From the NCBI GenBank assembly GCA_963799925.1, contig CAWCYZ010000001.1, positions 868,001 to 932,000 of the forward strand: DNA of 64,000 bases, given 5' to 3'. Shown here in pieces: positions 33,785-43,999 of this stretch. A model generated the notes under the pieces. It made no database searches. It was not told the origin of the DNA and worked only from the letters and a program-made list of their open reading frames with translations. A program made the translations under genes and the position numbers. The stretch comes from DATBQN01 sp963799925. Its GTDB lineage: Bacteria; Acidobacteriota; Thermoanaerobaculia; Multivoradales; UBA5704. The first letter of the stretch is position 1; each line of letters begins with the position of its first letter.

Positions 33785-36700
33785 TCAGAACGGAAAGAAG
33801 CTGACTCCGGAGGTGACGTAGGCCTGCCGCTCCGTCGACCACTGGGTCACCGAATCGACGACCTTGATGTCCAGGATATAGGTCGAGAAGAGCTGGAAGC
33901 CGCCTGGCAGGAAGATCCAGGCGTTCGCCGAGGTCTCCAGCCCTGCCGTGCCCGGGATCGTCCCGTTCGTCGAGCGGACCACCGCTCCAGTCGTCCTGTC
34001 CAGCATCGTCGCCGTCCAGCTGATCAGATGGCCGGTCCGATTGGTCACCGTCGAGCCGATCGGGCACAGCCCCGCGATCTGAACGGCCAGCGGGCAGACG
34101 CTCGCCTGCAGCGGAATCGGGATGGGGAGGCTGGTGAAGACGCCTGGATTGCCGATGATGACGCGCTGCGACGAGAAGAATCCGCCATGGATCATGAAGG
34201 AGTCCTGGTTCTTGTGGCCGGTCGCCGAGTACCAGACGGCGAGAGGGGTCTGGACGGAGTCGTCCGCCATGCTGATCGGCTCGCCGTCCGCGAACGTCTT
34301 GTAGGACTGGGAGGGTCCCGGATGCTCCTCGTCGCCGGCTTTCAGCAGGGCGATGTCGACGTCCTGGTTCGAGCCTCCGGGGATGATCGGATCCCCGTCA
34401 TTGTTTTTGAAGCGGGGGCTTACGACCAGCGCGCCGACGAGGTCGTCGCGGTTGAGCAGCTTGGCCCATCTCCAGTGGATGTGAAGGCACTCGGGGCAGC
34501 CGGGATGACCGGTCGGCGAGGGCCCGGCGACCTTCGTGCTGCCGCCGTTCTCCCCCACCCGCGCCCGGAGGTGCAGGTTGTCGGCCCGGGTGAGGGTCGG
34601 CGGCACGGTGGACCCGATGGCGGTCGGCGCCGTCTTGCCGTTCTCGATGATCCGGATCGCCGTCTCGCGAAGCAGAGGATTCGCCCCGAAGAAATGCGAC
34701 CCCTCGTCGGAGGCCGTGCCGGTCACCCCCGGGCCGTTGCAGAGGAAGACGTTGTCGAGGTGCTCGCAGTCGAAGAACAGCGTCGCCACGCTGGTCGGCG
34801 AATCGGGGAAGAGCTGCGATGGAGCTCCGCCTGTCTGCTGGTGGAACCGCTCCGTCGGCTGGAAGAGGAAGCGCTGCGCCGTGTTGAAGGTCAGCAGCTG
34901 AGGCCCGTTCGCGCTGGTGAAGTACTGGTACTTGACGATCGGCTTGAAGCGGGCCGCGGAGAGCTCGTCCGAGGCCTCGGGTGCGTCGTACCCCTCGCGC
35001 CAGAACTCGTAGCGCTGGGTCACCAGCGCGCAACTGTCCGGCAGCTCGGGGCTGCGGTCCGGGTCGCCGTCCAGGCGGTCGAGCAGGTACTGCGCCTCGA
35101 GCGCGAAGGAGTCGCCGTTCGACGGCACCACGCTGAACTTGAGCAACTGGCTGCGCGAGGTGGTCGAGCCGACGCAGGCCGCCGAAGCCTTGTTCTGGGC
35201 GAGGGAGCAGCGGAGCGTGCTCGGTCCGGCAGCCCCCGGAGCCTGCCTGCCGATATCGAGATAGGGCAGCGACATCTTCTTGGCCATCAGCCGGTCGCCG
35301 AGCACGACGTCGTTGAGGACGAAACCGTCCTGCGGCGAGAGCTGGCCGGAGGTCAGCGTCCAGTCGAGGCCGCGGAACGGGTATTGGACGTTCGCCGTCG
35401 CCGCGCGGCCGTTGTTCACGTTGCGGAGGCTGGCGCAGACGGACCCCAGGACGGCGGTCTGGACGCCGCCGATCGAGCCGTTGGGAGAGGACGCCACCAC
35501 CAGATTGGAGTCGTTGATCGCGAGACGGTCGCCGAAGGCGCCGTCGATCTTGCCGGCGTCGGCCGGGTTCGTGGGGTCCTCGAGGTTCACCAACAGGATC
35601 TTGCCCGCGCTGGTGCCGACGAGCGCGAGAGAGCCCTGGAGCACGACGCTGCTCGCCACCTCGCTCAAGTGCAGGAAGCCGAGCGGCGCCGGGTGGCTCG
35701 GGACGCTCAGGTCGACCACCGCGAGGAGCGGCGTCCCCGCCGCCGGGCTGCCGTCGACGCTGCCGTAGCCGACGACGACCGCCACCGGCAGCGCGCTGGC
35801 GTTGCCCTCGGGGTCCGACGTCTGGATCGTCCCCACCGCGAGGGCGAACCCCAGGTCCAGCCGATATCGCCCGTCCGCGCTCTGCAGCGGCACCGAGCTC
35901 AAGCCCGCGCCGCTGCCGGCCGCAGGCGGATAGAGGACCGCGCTCGGGCCGGCTTGCTGCGGATCGGCCACCACCAGGGGCAGCCGCCCCGTGGCGACGA
36001 CGAGCGTCTCGGTCGGCACCGGCGCCGTGGGATCGCTCGGGTCGGCCGGCCCGGTCGCGAAGTCGGCGGCCGTCAGGTCGTACATCGTCGCGATGGCGCC
36101 CCCGCTCGTCTTCAACGGGATGGTGTTCACCACCGCGTCCGTCGCGAAACCCTGCCCCTCGGTGGTGATCGCCTGGCCGAAGTCGATGCCCTCGTGGTCC
36201 TGGTACTCCGACACCGCCGTCTGCACGTCGATCACCTGGATGCCCTTGGGGAAGGTGCTGGCGTAGATCATGCCCCCCTTCATGGCGATCCTCAGGAGCG
36301 TCCCATCCTGGCCGGCGCTCGTCGTCGCGCTCAGCGCCCCGACCCGATTCGGCACGTCCGGGTTCGACACGTCGTACAGCCAGATGTTCGAGGGCAGGGA
36401 CAAAGCGCTAATTCCGGCGGCGACCGCCACCAGGGGACCATGGGTGACCGGCGACATCCCCACCCCGGCGATGTCGCTCGCCCGGCCGACGAAGTAGGCG
36501 GGGCTGCCGACCTCGGTCGGGCTCGCCGGGTTGCTGATGTCCACGATGTCCATGGCGCTCAGCGACGTGTTCACGATCTTGCCCAGGTAGGCCCGCTGGC
36601 CGAGGATGACTGGCCGCGTCGACGAGAACTGCGCCGTCCCTCCGAGCTCCTGGGGGGCGAAGGTGGTGAAATGGAGGGTGAACGCGGCGAGCGGGAGCGG

Positions 36701-39700
36701 CGGCTGGTTCTGGTCGACGATGCCGCTCGCGAGCGTCAGGGTGTAGGTCTCGCCGAACTTCAGCCCGCTGGTCGGCTGGACGGTCAGCGAGGTGATCGCA
36801 TCGGCCGTTCCTACCGGGTTCGCCACGCTGCCGTCCGCCCGCACGCCGACGAGCCGGAAGGCGACACCGGTCGCCCCCGAGTCCCTCAACGTCACGTTGC
36901 CGGGGACGTGGGTCACCGGCTCGCTGAAGGTCACCTGCGGGAACGTCGTCGTCGTGACGCCCGACGCGCCTTCGATCGGCAGGCCGCCGACGACCGTCGG
37001 CGCCGCGCCCGGAGTCGGGCTCGCGTTGTCGCCGCCCGCCGCAACGGCGAGGAAGCTGCGGCTCGAGGTGACCGCCGGACCTCCCAGGGGCGGGAGTGCG
37101 GTCGCGACGACGCTGTAGACGCCGGGCGGGCCGACCGTGACCGTCCCGACGACGCGGGAATCGAGCCTCGACGGGTCCTGCGGGTTGTCCGGCACGTCCG
37201 GCGCGGTGACGTTGTGCTGCACGCCGCCGACCGTCGCCCCCTTGACCGTCAGGCTGGACTTGAAGGCGATGGCGAGGGACGTGCCCGACTGCAGGATGCC
37301 CCCGGCGGGGACGCGCAGGCCGTTGGCGTCGAGCGTGAACAGACGGACGTCGATCTGCGGCGGGGGCGGCGGCGGGGCGAGCGGCGGGAAGGCGATGCTC
37401 ACTTTGCCGACGTTCCGGTAGTAGCGGAAGATTTCGACGTTGGGGAAGAACACGGGGTCCGGCTGCGCCGCGTCGACCTCGAAAGCCGTGGCCTCCACGG
37501 TCTCCTTGCCGTACGTCGCCGTGACCTTGCGAGTCCCGCCGCCCAGCCTGCGGTCCCAGATGGAGAACGTGCCGTCGTCCTGGCTGATGGCGACCTCGCC
37601 CGGCTGGGAGGCGCCGCCGCCGAGCTGGGCGTCGTCGGACAGGTAGACCTCGGCGCCGCTGATGCCGGCGTAGGTCGGGTCGGTCTGGCCGGGGCCCGGC
37701 GGCACGATGCGCCGCACCTTGCCGACGATCAGCCCTGGCGAGGCGACGCCGACCAGGAGCCGCTCGAAGGACCACTCGAGGTAGAAGTAGTTGTCCTCGA
37801 GGTTGGCGGCAAGGCTGCTGGTGGCCGGGTTGTTGAGCAGCGCTCCCATGCCGGTGATGAAGCCGGGGAACGGCGCCGATGCGGTGACGACCTGCGCGGT
37901 CGTCCCATCGACGAAGGCGTGGTCGATGGTCTCGAAGGCGACGGTGCCGTCCGCGGTGGCGAGCCGGCGGTAGACGTAGAAGAAGCTGCCGTCCGGCGCG
38001 TCGGCCGGCTTGGGGAAGGCGAGCTTCACCTCTTTCTTGAAGGCCAGCTTGTCCGGCGAGCTCACCTTCAGGCCGCCGCCGAAGTTGCCGTCCGGCAGGT
38101 CGGGCCGCTCGGGGAAGAGGTCCGGACCGAAGGCATCGATCTTCAACCGCACCGCGTGGTCGAGGGCGCCGGCGGGGATCAGCAGCTCGAGGCCGCCGGG
38201 ACCGCGGACCGTGCCGCCGTTCGTGCCCACCGCGACCGTGCCGTCCGGAGCGACGAACTGGGTGCGGGTGAAGGTGGTGGTGCTCTTGTCCGGCGCCGTG
38301 ATGGTGACCGCGAGGATATCGTCGATCGTCGCCGGGAGCCGGCCGGAGACCGCGCCGTCGTTGCCGGCGGTGAGCGAGAGGACGACGCCGTTGGTCTGAT
38401 CGACGATGAGGACCTTCGAGCCCGCCGGGAAGGAATGGGCCGGCGCGCTCACCTGGACGTCGCCGTTGGCGTCGGGGAAGGCGAAGACGAGGGCGTTGGG
38501 GTCGAAGCTGGCCGGCGTCACCGACCGCGTGGTGAAGGAGACCGTCGGCACCGCGACCGGTCCGCCCACGGCGGTGGCGAGACCGCTGACCTGGAGCGTG
38601 TAGCGGGTCGCGGGCTGGAGCGCGGCGAGCGGGAAGATCGAGATCTGCCGGTTTCCCTGCCCCAGCACGAAGCGGACGGCGACCGGCGGGTTGCCCGCGC
38701 TCCCCGCCTGGAAGAGCTGGATGCTCGCGGCCGCGACCGTCGCGGGGCTGAGAGAGTCCGTGGCGGTGACGGTCATCCCCGCCGTCGGATCGACGCCGAG
38801 CGCGCCGTCGGCCGGGTCGACCGTGGCGGTGGCGACAGCGCCGGCGAGCGTCAGGTCGAGCGCCGCCGTCTGCCCGGCGGTCACGGCGACGCTGCCGGTC
38901 GCGAGGAGGGCGGTCTGGGGGACGGTGGCCTTCAGGCTGGCGGTGCCCGCGAGGGCCGGGATCATGTAGCGGCCCGTGGCGTCGGAGGGCGCCACGAACG
39001 GCAGGGTGTCGGTCGACACCAGGGCGGCGACCGCGCCGCCGGCGGAGGAAACGCGGCCGGCGACGAAGCCCAGCGGTTGCGCCGACCGGTAGAAGACGTA
39101 CTCGCCGCCCTGGGTGATGCCGGGGAGGCCCGGCGAGGGCTGGGTGACGATCTGCCCGCCGGCGACCTGCGCCAGGCTCACCACGACCAGCCGGGGGACC
39201 CCGCCGAAGCGCTGGACCTGGGCGAGGACGAGCGTGTCGCCGGCCTGGGCGCTCCCCGCGCCGGCGGCGAGCTGCGCCGCCAGGCCGAGGACCTCGCCCC
39301 CGAAGTCGAGCTCGTACTGGGCGAGCGGCGTGAGCCCACCGCCGGTGGGCAGGAAGGCCGCCAGCGGCTCGGCCGTCAGGTCGACCGCCGTGTCCTCCGG
39401 CAGCGAGCCGGCGGCGACGGCGAGCGAGGCGTCGCCGTCCTCGACGACCACCGCGCCGCTGCCGCCGGTCTCCCCGCGCACCGCCTCGCGCCCGGCCAGG
39501 ATGTCGAGGTGGACCTTGCCGCTCTGCAGGTCCGCCACCTGGAAGGTGTGCGAGGGGGTGACCGGGAACGTCGCCGCGAGCGCCGCGCCGGCGGCGCCCG
39601 GGAAGCCGTAGAGGACCAGGTCCTCGGCGCGGGAGGGCTCGGAGATGGGGTCGCCGGCGGTCGGCGTGTAGACCTCCGTGACGTTGGCCTGGATCACCGT

Positions 39701-42700
39701 GCCCGAGGGGAGCGGCAGCGAGGATGCGACCGCCAGGGTGGCCATCGACGTGCCGCCGGCCGGCGAGAGGCTCGGCGGGCTGAGCGAGCCCGAGCTCACG
39801 GCGTCGAGCGGCAGGGCGACCATGTCGATGCCTTCGAGCGGCTGGCCGGGATCGGGGACCGGCAGCGGAGGCGCCGCGGCATCGGCGACGACCAGCGCGT
39901 AGCCGCCGGGGCCGGGGAGGCTCGCCGCGAGCGTGCCGTCGGCGCTCGTCAGGCCGGCGGCCACCAGGGTCCAGGCGTGGAGGCCGGGAGCGTAGACGGC
40001 GAGCTGGAGCGGCCGGTTCGTCGGCAGCTGGACGAAGCGCGCGGCGAGCGGCGCGGCGAGCCCGGCGGTCGATGCGTCCGCGCGCAGGTCGAAGGCGACC
40101 GCGGGCGACCAGCCGAGGGGGAGGAGGGCCGGCAGGCCCTGGCCGGAGAGCGGCGTCAGGTGGAAGGCGGTCGCCTCCCCCACCGCGCCGGCCGGCACGG
40201 TGACGGTGACGGCGCCGGCGCCGGCGGCGAGCGAGCCCCCTGCCGAGTCGATCGAGACCGGGGCGGCCAGGGCGGTCAGGCGCGCGTCCACGGGGACGGT
40301 GCCGACGCCGGCCGCCACGCTCACCTCGCGCTCCACCGCCAGCAGCTCGGGGGTCTGGGCGCCGGGATCGGCCGGCCGCGAGATGCGCAGGAAGAGATGG
40401 CTGCCGCTGACCGGCAGCGAATAGCGGCCGCCGGCGTCCGAGACGTCCTGCTGCGCCCCGCCCACCACCTGGACGACGGCGCCGGGAAGGGGCAGGCCGG
40501 TGGCGTCGGCGAGCACCTGGCCGACGACCACGCCGGACGAGACGACGGCGATGCCGCGGCTGGCGCTGGCGCTGTTGCCGGCCAGGTCGGAGACCACGGC
40601 GGTGACCGTCAGCGTGTCGCCGGCCTTGGCGCCCGGCGGCACGACGACGTCGAACTGATAGGGCGGCGCGGTGAGCGTGGCGACGGTCGTGCCGCCGACC
40701 TGGAAGACGACCGAGGCGATGCCGACGTCGTCCGCCGCGGTGACGGAGACGGTGCCGGTGCCGCCCGGCGCGAGCTGCGCGGGCGCCGCGAGCTGGGTGA
40801 TCGAGGGCGGCGTCTTGTCGATCTTCAAGGTGACCGAGGCGCTCGCCTGGTTGCCCGCCTGGTCGACGACGGTGTCGGTGATCACCTGCCCGGCGCCCTC
40901 GGTGGAGACGGTGCGCGGCGCCGGGCAGCGGGCGATCGGCGAGACGCTCGGCGTGCAGGTGTAGGTGACCGTGACGTCGGTGTGGTTCCAGCCCGCGGCA
41001 TTGGGGGGAGGCGCCGCGCTCGCCGTGATCGTGGGCAGGGAGCCGGGGCTCTCGAGCCTCACGGTCAGGCTCGCCGAGGCCGTGTTGCCCGCCACGTCCG
41101 TCGCGGTGCCGGAGACGACCTGGTTGGCGCCCTCCGCCGCGACGGTGACGGGTGCCGGGCAGGCGGCGACGCCGGAGAGGCTGTCGGCGCAGGTGAAGGT
41201 CACCGTGACGGGGCCGGCGTTCCAGCCGTTGGCGTTCCCCGCCGGGACCGCCGCGGCGGCGATCGTCGGCGGCGTGCGGTCGAGGTTCAGGGTGACGGCC
41301 GCGGCGGCGGAGTTCCCCGCCGCATCGGTCGCGCTGGCGGAGACGACCTGGCCGGCGCCCTCCGCCGACACCGTCACCGGCGCCGGGCAGGTGGCGACGC
41401 CGGAGCCGGGGTCGCCGCAGGTGTAGGTCACCGTGACGGGGGTGTCGTTCCAGCCGGCGGCGTTCGGCGGCGGTACCGGAGTAGCCTGGATCGTCGGCGG
41501 CAGGGTGTCCACGGTGAAGCTCTGCGGCACCACCGGCGCGGCGTTCCCCGCCCGGTCGGCGACCGTCACCTCGACGCTGTGGGCGCCGTCGGCCAGGGCG
41601 TCGGCGGCGCCGAGGGCGGCGGTGGCCTGGTCGGCGCCAAGGACCAGGAGGGCGCTCTTGTCGACGCCGTCGATGCGCAGCTTGAGCTTCGCCGTGTCGA
41701 CGCCGCTCGCGTCGTCCTGGTAGGCGACGACGATCGCCGGCGTGCGGGTGCCGAGGACGCTCGACTGCGCCGGCTGGACGATCTGGTAGGTGGGCCGGAC
41801 GGTGTCGATCTCGAAGGTCGCCCGCGCCGTCGCCGCGTTGCCGGCGCGGTCCTCGAGCGCGGCGCGCAAATGATAGGTCGCGTCCGCGAGCGGCGAGGAC
41901 GCCGTGATCTGCCCGGTCCCCTTGGCGGCGCCGAAGCTCCAGAGCGAGGTGATCTCCGTCTCCGGGTCGCTGCCATGAGCGAGGAAGACGTGGATCTTCG
42001 TCGGGTCGACCCCGGAGCCCGTGCCGTCGCCGTAGTCGAGCTCGAGGCTCGGCATCGAGGTAGCGAGGAACGCGTTGTCGGCCGGCGAGGCGAAGGTCGC
42101 CGCGGGCGGCGTCGTGTCGACAGTGAAGGAGGAGGCGGCCGTCCGCGGGTTCCCCGCGCGGTCGGCGACGGTGGCCGCCAGCCTGTGCGCGCCGTCGGCG
42201 AGCGGCGGATCGACCGCCAGCGTGCCCACCGCCTTGGTGGAGGTCAGGGCGAAGAGGCCCGTCACGTCGACGCCGTCCAGGAGGATGTGGACCGAGGCGG
42301 TATCGATCCCCGATCCCGCGTCCGCGTAGGCGACGATGGCGGCGGGGGCGGCGGAGCCGACCGCGCCGGCGGGCGCCGTCACCGCGACCGTGGGCGGCGC
42401 GGTATCGACCGTGAAGGCGCTCGTCGTCGAGCCGACGATCCCCGCCAGGTTGGCGATCTGCGCGTTGACGGTGGCGGCGCCGTCGGCGAGCGTCAGCCGG
42501 CCGGCGAGCGCGGCGGTGGCCCCGGTCGGCCCGACGGTGAAAAGGCTCGTGCGGTCGGTGCCGTTGACGAGCACCTTGAAGCTCCCCGTCGCGACGGCGT
42601 CGGGATCGGAGTACGCGATCGAGATCGCCGGGCTCCCCGTGCTCACGAAGGCGCCCGCCGCCGGCGCCGTGACCTGGATCGTCGGCACCGCCGTGTCGAC

Positions 42701-43999
42701 GACGAAGGAGACCGTCGCGTTGCCCGCGTTGCCCGCCCGGTCGAGGACGTGCGCGGTGAGCGTGTGGCTGCCGTCCGCCACCCCGGTGGCCGTCCCGCTG
42801 GCACCGTCGGGGCCGGCGGTGAGCGCGATCGCGCGGCCGTCGAGCTTGACCTGCAGCGAGCTCGGGTCGATCGCCTGGTCGTCGTGGTAGGTGATCGAGA
42901 TCGGGACGTTCGAGTCGCCGAAGCGCGCCCCGGAGGCCGGCCCCGCGATGGCGACGACCGGCGCGGTCAGGTCGACGTTGAAAGCCGCGGCGTCGGTCGC
43001 CAGGTTCCCGGCGGCGTCGGCGATCTGGGCCGTGATCTGGTTCGCCCCCTGGGGGAGCGCCGTCGGCGCGGTGAGGGTCGCGGTCGCGTCCGTGGCGGTC
43101 TTCGCGAAGAGGGCCGTGCGGTCGACGCCGTTGACCAGCACCTTGAGGGTCGAGAGGTCGATCCCCGCGTCGTCGCCGTAGGTGAGGTGGATCGCGGGCG
43201 TCGCCGTGGCGAGGTAGGAGCCCGCCGCGGGCGCGACGACCTGGACGTGCGGCGGCGCCAGGTCGACGGTGAAGCGCGAGGTGGCGGTGCCCGCGTTGCC
43301 GGCGTTGTCCGCCACCGTGGCGGTCAGGGTGTGCGCCCCGGGCGCCAGGGCGAGGCTCGCGGGGAGGGTCGCCGAGGCGTCTCCCGGGCGCCGGGTGAAG
43401 AGGCCGGTGCGGACGGTGCCGTCGAGCGTCACCGCGAGGGTCGCGGTGTCCACGCCCGAGCCCGCGTCGCTGTAGGTGATGTCGAACGACGGCGTCGCCG
43501 TGTTGACGGCGTGCCCGTTGGCGGGCATCGCGATCGCCACCACCGGCGCGATGTGGTCGCCGTTCGATCCCCCCAGGTTGATGACGAGGAAGGAACCCGG
43601 CTTGCTCGCCAGGGAGACGTGGAGCGTCGTCTGCGCCGCGAGCGTCACCGTGCGGTCGAACCCGGCGACGTTCTGGTTGAAGTCCGACGGGCCGGCCACC
43701 TGCGTGCCGTTGATGGTGATGGTCGCCGAGGAGACGCGGTTCGACCCGCTCGGATCGCCGTTCTGGATGTGGAGCGTGTAGGGGGATACCGCCCAGGCGG
43801 GGACGGCGAAGGTGTCGGTGTACTGGTTCGGCGCCCCGGTCGTGCGCACGTACTCCTTGGGGCCGAAGACCTGGACGGCGGAGCCGCTCTGCGTCGCCGC
43901 CGGCAGGGCGTAGCCGAGGAGGGCTGCCAGGACGGCGAGCTTGCCGATGCCGGCGAGCCGGCGGCACGTTGGGCGCATGTCTCGAGGTCTTTCCCGCAT
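33785..43999 (-). CDS. Giant secreted multi-domain Ig-like protein (3404 aa)
   Basis: Starts at the ATG at 43999, which overlaps the previous stop by one base (TAATG). Signal peptide around residues 12-36. Residues ~150-830 hold seven ~95-aa bacterial Ig repeats, each with AGN(A/P) and ending like FTVDTAPP. Residues ~834-1065 hold three Ig-like repeats with paired Cys (GWNDTPVTVTYTCGDPGSG, VATCPAPVTV). Next come a BIG-type repeat, a carboxypeptidase-regulatory-like domain (VVVGQVLADATGLPLPGAVV) and ZU5-like segments (VTVTVPAGAVGEATAFHLTP). SbsA-type Ig domains and an LVIVD/beta-propeller region (~2450-2850, AMDIVDISNPASPTEVG) follow, then an unassigned C-terminal 550 residues. No sorting signal or anchor. 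Likely an extracellular adhesin or scaffold. Confidence 0.85.
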   Translation of the reverse strand: MRERPRDMRPTCRRLAGIGKLAVLAALLGYALPAATQSGSAVQVFGPKEYVRTTGAPNQYTDTFAVPAWAVSPYTLHIQNGDPSGSNRVSSATITINGTQVAGPSDFNQNVAGFDRTVTLAAQTTLHVSLASKPGSFLVINLGGSNGDHIAPVVAIAMPANGHAVNTATPSFDITYSDAGSGVDTATLAVTLDGTVRTGLFTRRPGDASATLPASLALAPGAHTLTATVADNAGNAGTATSRFTVDLAPPHVQVVAPAAGSYLATATPAIHLTYGDDAGIDLSTLKVLVNGVDRTALFAKTATDATATLTAPTALPQGANQITAQIADAAGNLATDAAAFNVDLTAPVVAIAGPASGARFGDSNVPISITYHDDQAIDPSSLQVKLDGRAIALTAGPDGASGTATGVADGSHTLTAHVLDRAGNAGNATVSFVVDTAVPTIQVTAPAAGAFVSTGSPAISIAYSDPDAVATGSFKVLVNGTDRTSLFTVGPTGATAALAGRLTLADGAATVNAQIANLAGIVGSTTSAFTVDTAPPTVAVTAPAGAVGSAAPAAIVAYADAGSGIDTASVHILLDGVDVTGLFALTSTKAVGTLAVDPPLADGAHRLAATVADRAGNPRTAASSFTVDTTPPAATFASPADNAFLATSMPSLELDYGDGTGSGVDPTKIHVFLAHGSDPETEITSLWSFGAAKGTGQITASSPLADATYHLRAALEDRAGNAATARATFEIDTVRPTYQIVQPAQSSVLGTRTPAIVVAYQDDASGVDTAKLKLRIDGVDKSALLVLGADQATAALGAADALADGAHSVEVTVADRAGNAAPVVPQSFTVDTLPPTIQATPVPPPNAAGWNDTPVTVTYTCGDPGSGVATCPAPVTVSAEGAGQVVSASATDAAGNSAAAAVTLNLDRTPPTIAAAAVPAGNANGWNAGPVTVTFTCADSLSGVAACPAPVTVAAEGANQVVSGTATDVAGNTASASLTVRLESPGSLPTITASAAPPPNAAGWNHTDVTVTYTCTPSVSPIARCPAPRTVSTEGAGQVITDTVVDQAGNQASASVTLKIDKTPPSITQLAAPAQLAPGGTGTVSVTAADDVGIASVVFQVGGTTVATLTAPPYQFDVVVPPGAKAGDTLTVTAVVSDLAGNSASASRGIAVVSSGVVVGQVLADATGLPLPGAVVQVVGGAQQDVSDAGGRYSLPVSGSHLFLRISRPADPGAQTPELLAVEREVSVAAGVGTVPVDARLTALAAPVSIDSAGGSLAAGAGAVTVTVPAGAVGEATAFHLTPLSGQGLPALLPLGWSPAVAFDLRADASTAGLAAPLAARFVQLPTNRPLQLAVYAPGLHAWTLVAAGLTSADGTLAASLPGPGGYALVVADAAAPPLPVPDPGQPLEGIDMVALPLDAVSSGSLSPPSLSPAGGTSMATLAVASSLPLPSGTVIQANVTEVYTPTAGDPISEPSRAEDLVLYGFPGAAGAALAATFPVTPSHTFQVADLQSGKVHLDILAGREAVRGETGGSGAVVVEDGDASLAVAAGSLPEDTAVDLTAEPLAAFLPTGGGLTPLAQYELDFGGEVLGLAAQLAAGAGSAQAGDTLVLAQVQRFGGVPRLVVVSLAQVAGGQIVTQPSPGLPGITQGGEYVFYRSAQPLGFVAGRVSSAGGAVAALVSTDTLPFVAPSDATGRYMIPALAGTASLKATVPQTALLATGSVAVTAGQTAALDLTLAGAVATATVDPADGALGVDPTAGMTVTATDSLSPATVAAASIQLFQAGSAGNPPVAVRFVLGQGNRQISIFPLAALQPATRYTLQVSGLATAVGGPVAVPTVSFTTRSVTPASFDPNALVFAFPDANGDVQVSAPAHSFPAGSKVLIVDQTNGVVLSLTAGNDGAVSGRLPATIDDILAVTITAPDKSTTTFTRTQFVAPDGTVAVGTNGGTVRGPGGLELLIPAGALDHAVRLKIDAFGPDLFPERPDLPDGNFGGGLKVSSPDKLAFKKEVKLAFPKPADAPDGSFFYVYRRLATADGTVAFETIDHAFVDGTTAQVVTASAPFPGFITGMGALLNNPATSSLAANLEDNYFYLEWSFERLLVGVASPGLIVGKVRRIVPPGPGQTDPTYAGISGAEVYLSDDAQLGGGASQPGEVAISQDDGTFSIWDRRLGGGTRKVTATYGKETVEATAFEVDAAQPDPVFFPNVEIFRYYRNVGKVSIAFPPLAPPPPPPQIDVRLFTLDANGLRVPAGGILQSGTSLAIAFKSSLTVKGATVGGVQHNVTAPDVPDNPQDPSRLDSRVVGTVTVGPPGVYSVVATALPPLGGPAVTSSRSFLAVAAGGDNASPTPGAAPTVVGGLPIEGASGVTTTTFPQVTFSEPVTHVPGNVTLRDSGATGVAFRLVGVRADGSVANPVGTADAITSLTVQPTSGLKFGETYTLTLASGIVDQNQPPLPLAAFTLHFTTFAPQELGGTAQFSSTRPVILGQRAYLGKIVNTSLSAMDIVDISNPASPTEVGSPAYFVGRASDIAGVGMSPVTHGPLVAVAAGISALSLPSNIWLYDVSNPDVPNRVGALSATTSAGQDGTLLRIAMKGGMIYASTFPKGIQVIDVQTAVSEYQDHEGIDFGQAITTEGQGFATDAVVNTIPLKTSGGAIATMYDLTAADFATGPADPSDPTAPVPTETLVVATGRLPLVVADPQQAGPSAVLYPPAAGSGAGLSSVPLQSADGRYRLDLGFALAVGTIQTSDPEGNASALPVAVVVGYGSVDGSPAAGTPLLAVVDLSVPSHPAPLGFLHLSEVASSVVLQGSLALVGTSAGKILLVNLEDPTNPADAGKIDGAFGDRLAINDSNLVVASSPNGSIGGVQTAVLGSVCASLRNVNNGRAATANVQYPFRGLDWTLTSGQLSPQDGFVLNDVVLGDRLMAKKMSLPYLDIGRQAPGAAGPSTLRCSLAQNKASAACVGSTTSRSQLLKFSVVPSNGDSFALEAQYLLDRLDGDPDRSPELPDSCALVTQRYEFWREGYDAPEASDELSAARFKPIVKYQYFTSANGPQLLTFNTAQRFLFQPTERFHQQTGGAPSQLFPDSPTSVATLFFDCEHLDNVFLCNGPGVTGTASDEGSHFFGANPLLRETAIRIIENGKTAPTAIGSTVPPTLTRADNLHLRARVGENGGSTKVAGPSPTGHPGCPECLHIHWRWAKLLNRDDLVGALVVSPRFKNNDGDPIIPGGSNQDVDIALLKAGDEEHPGPSQSYKTFADGEPISMADDSVQTPLAVWYSATGHKNQDSFMIHGGFFSSQRVIIGNPGVFTSLPIPIPLQASVCPLAVQIAGLCPIGSTVTNRTGHLISWTATMLDRTTGAVVRSTNGTIPGTAGLETSANAWIFLPGGFQLFSTYILDIKVVDSVTQWSTERQAYVTSGVSFFPF

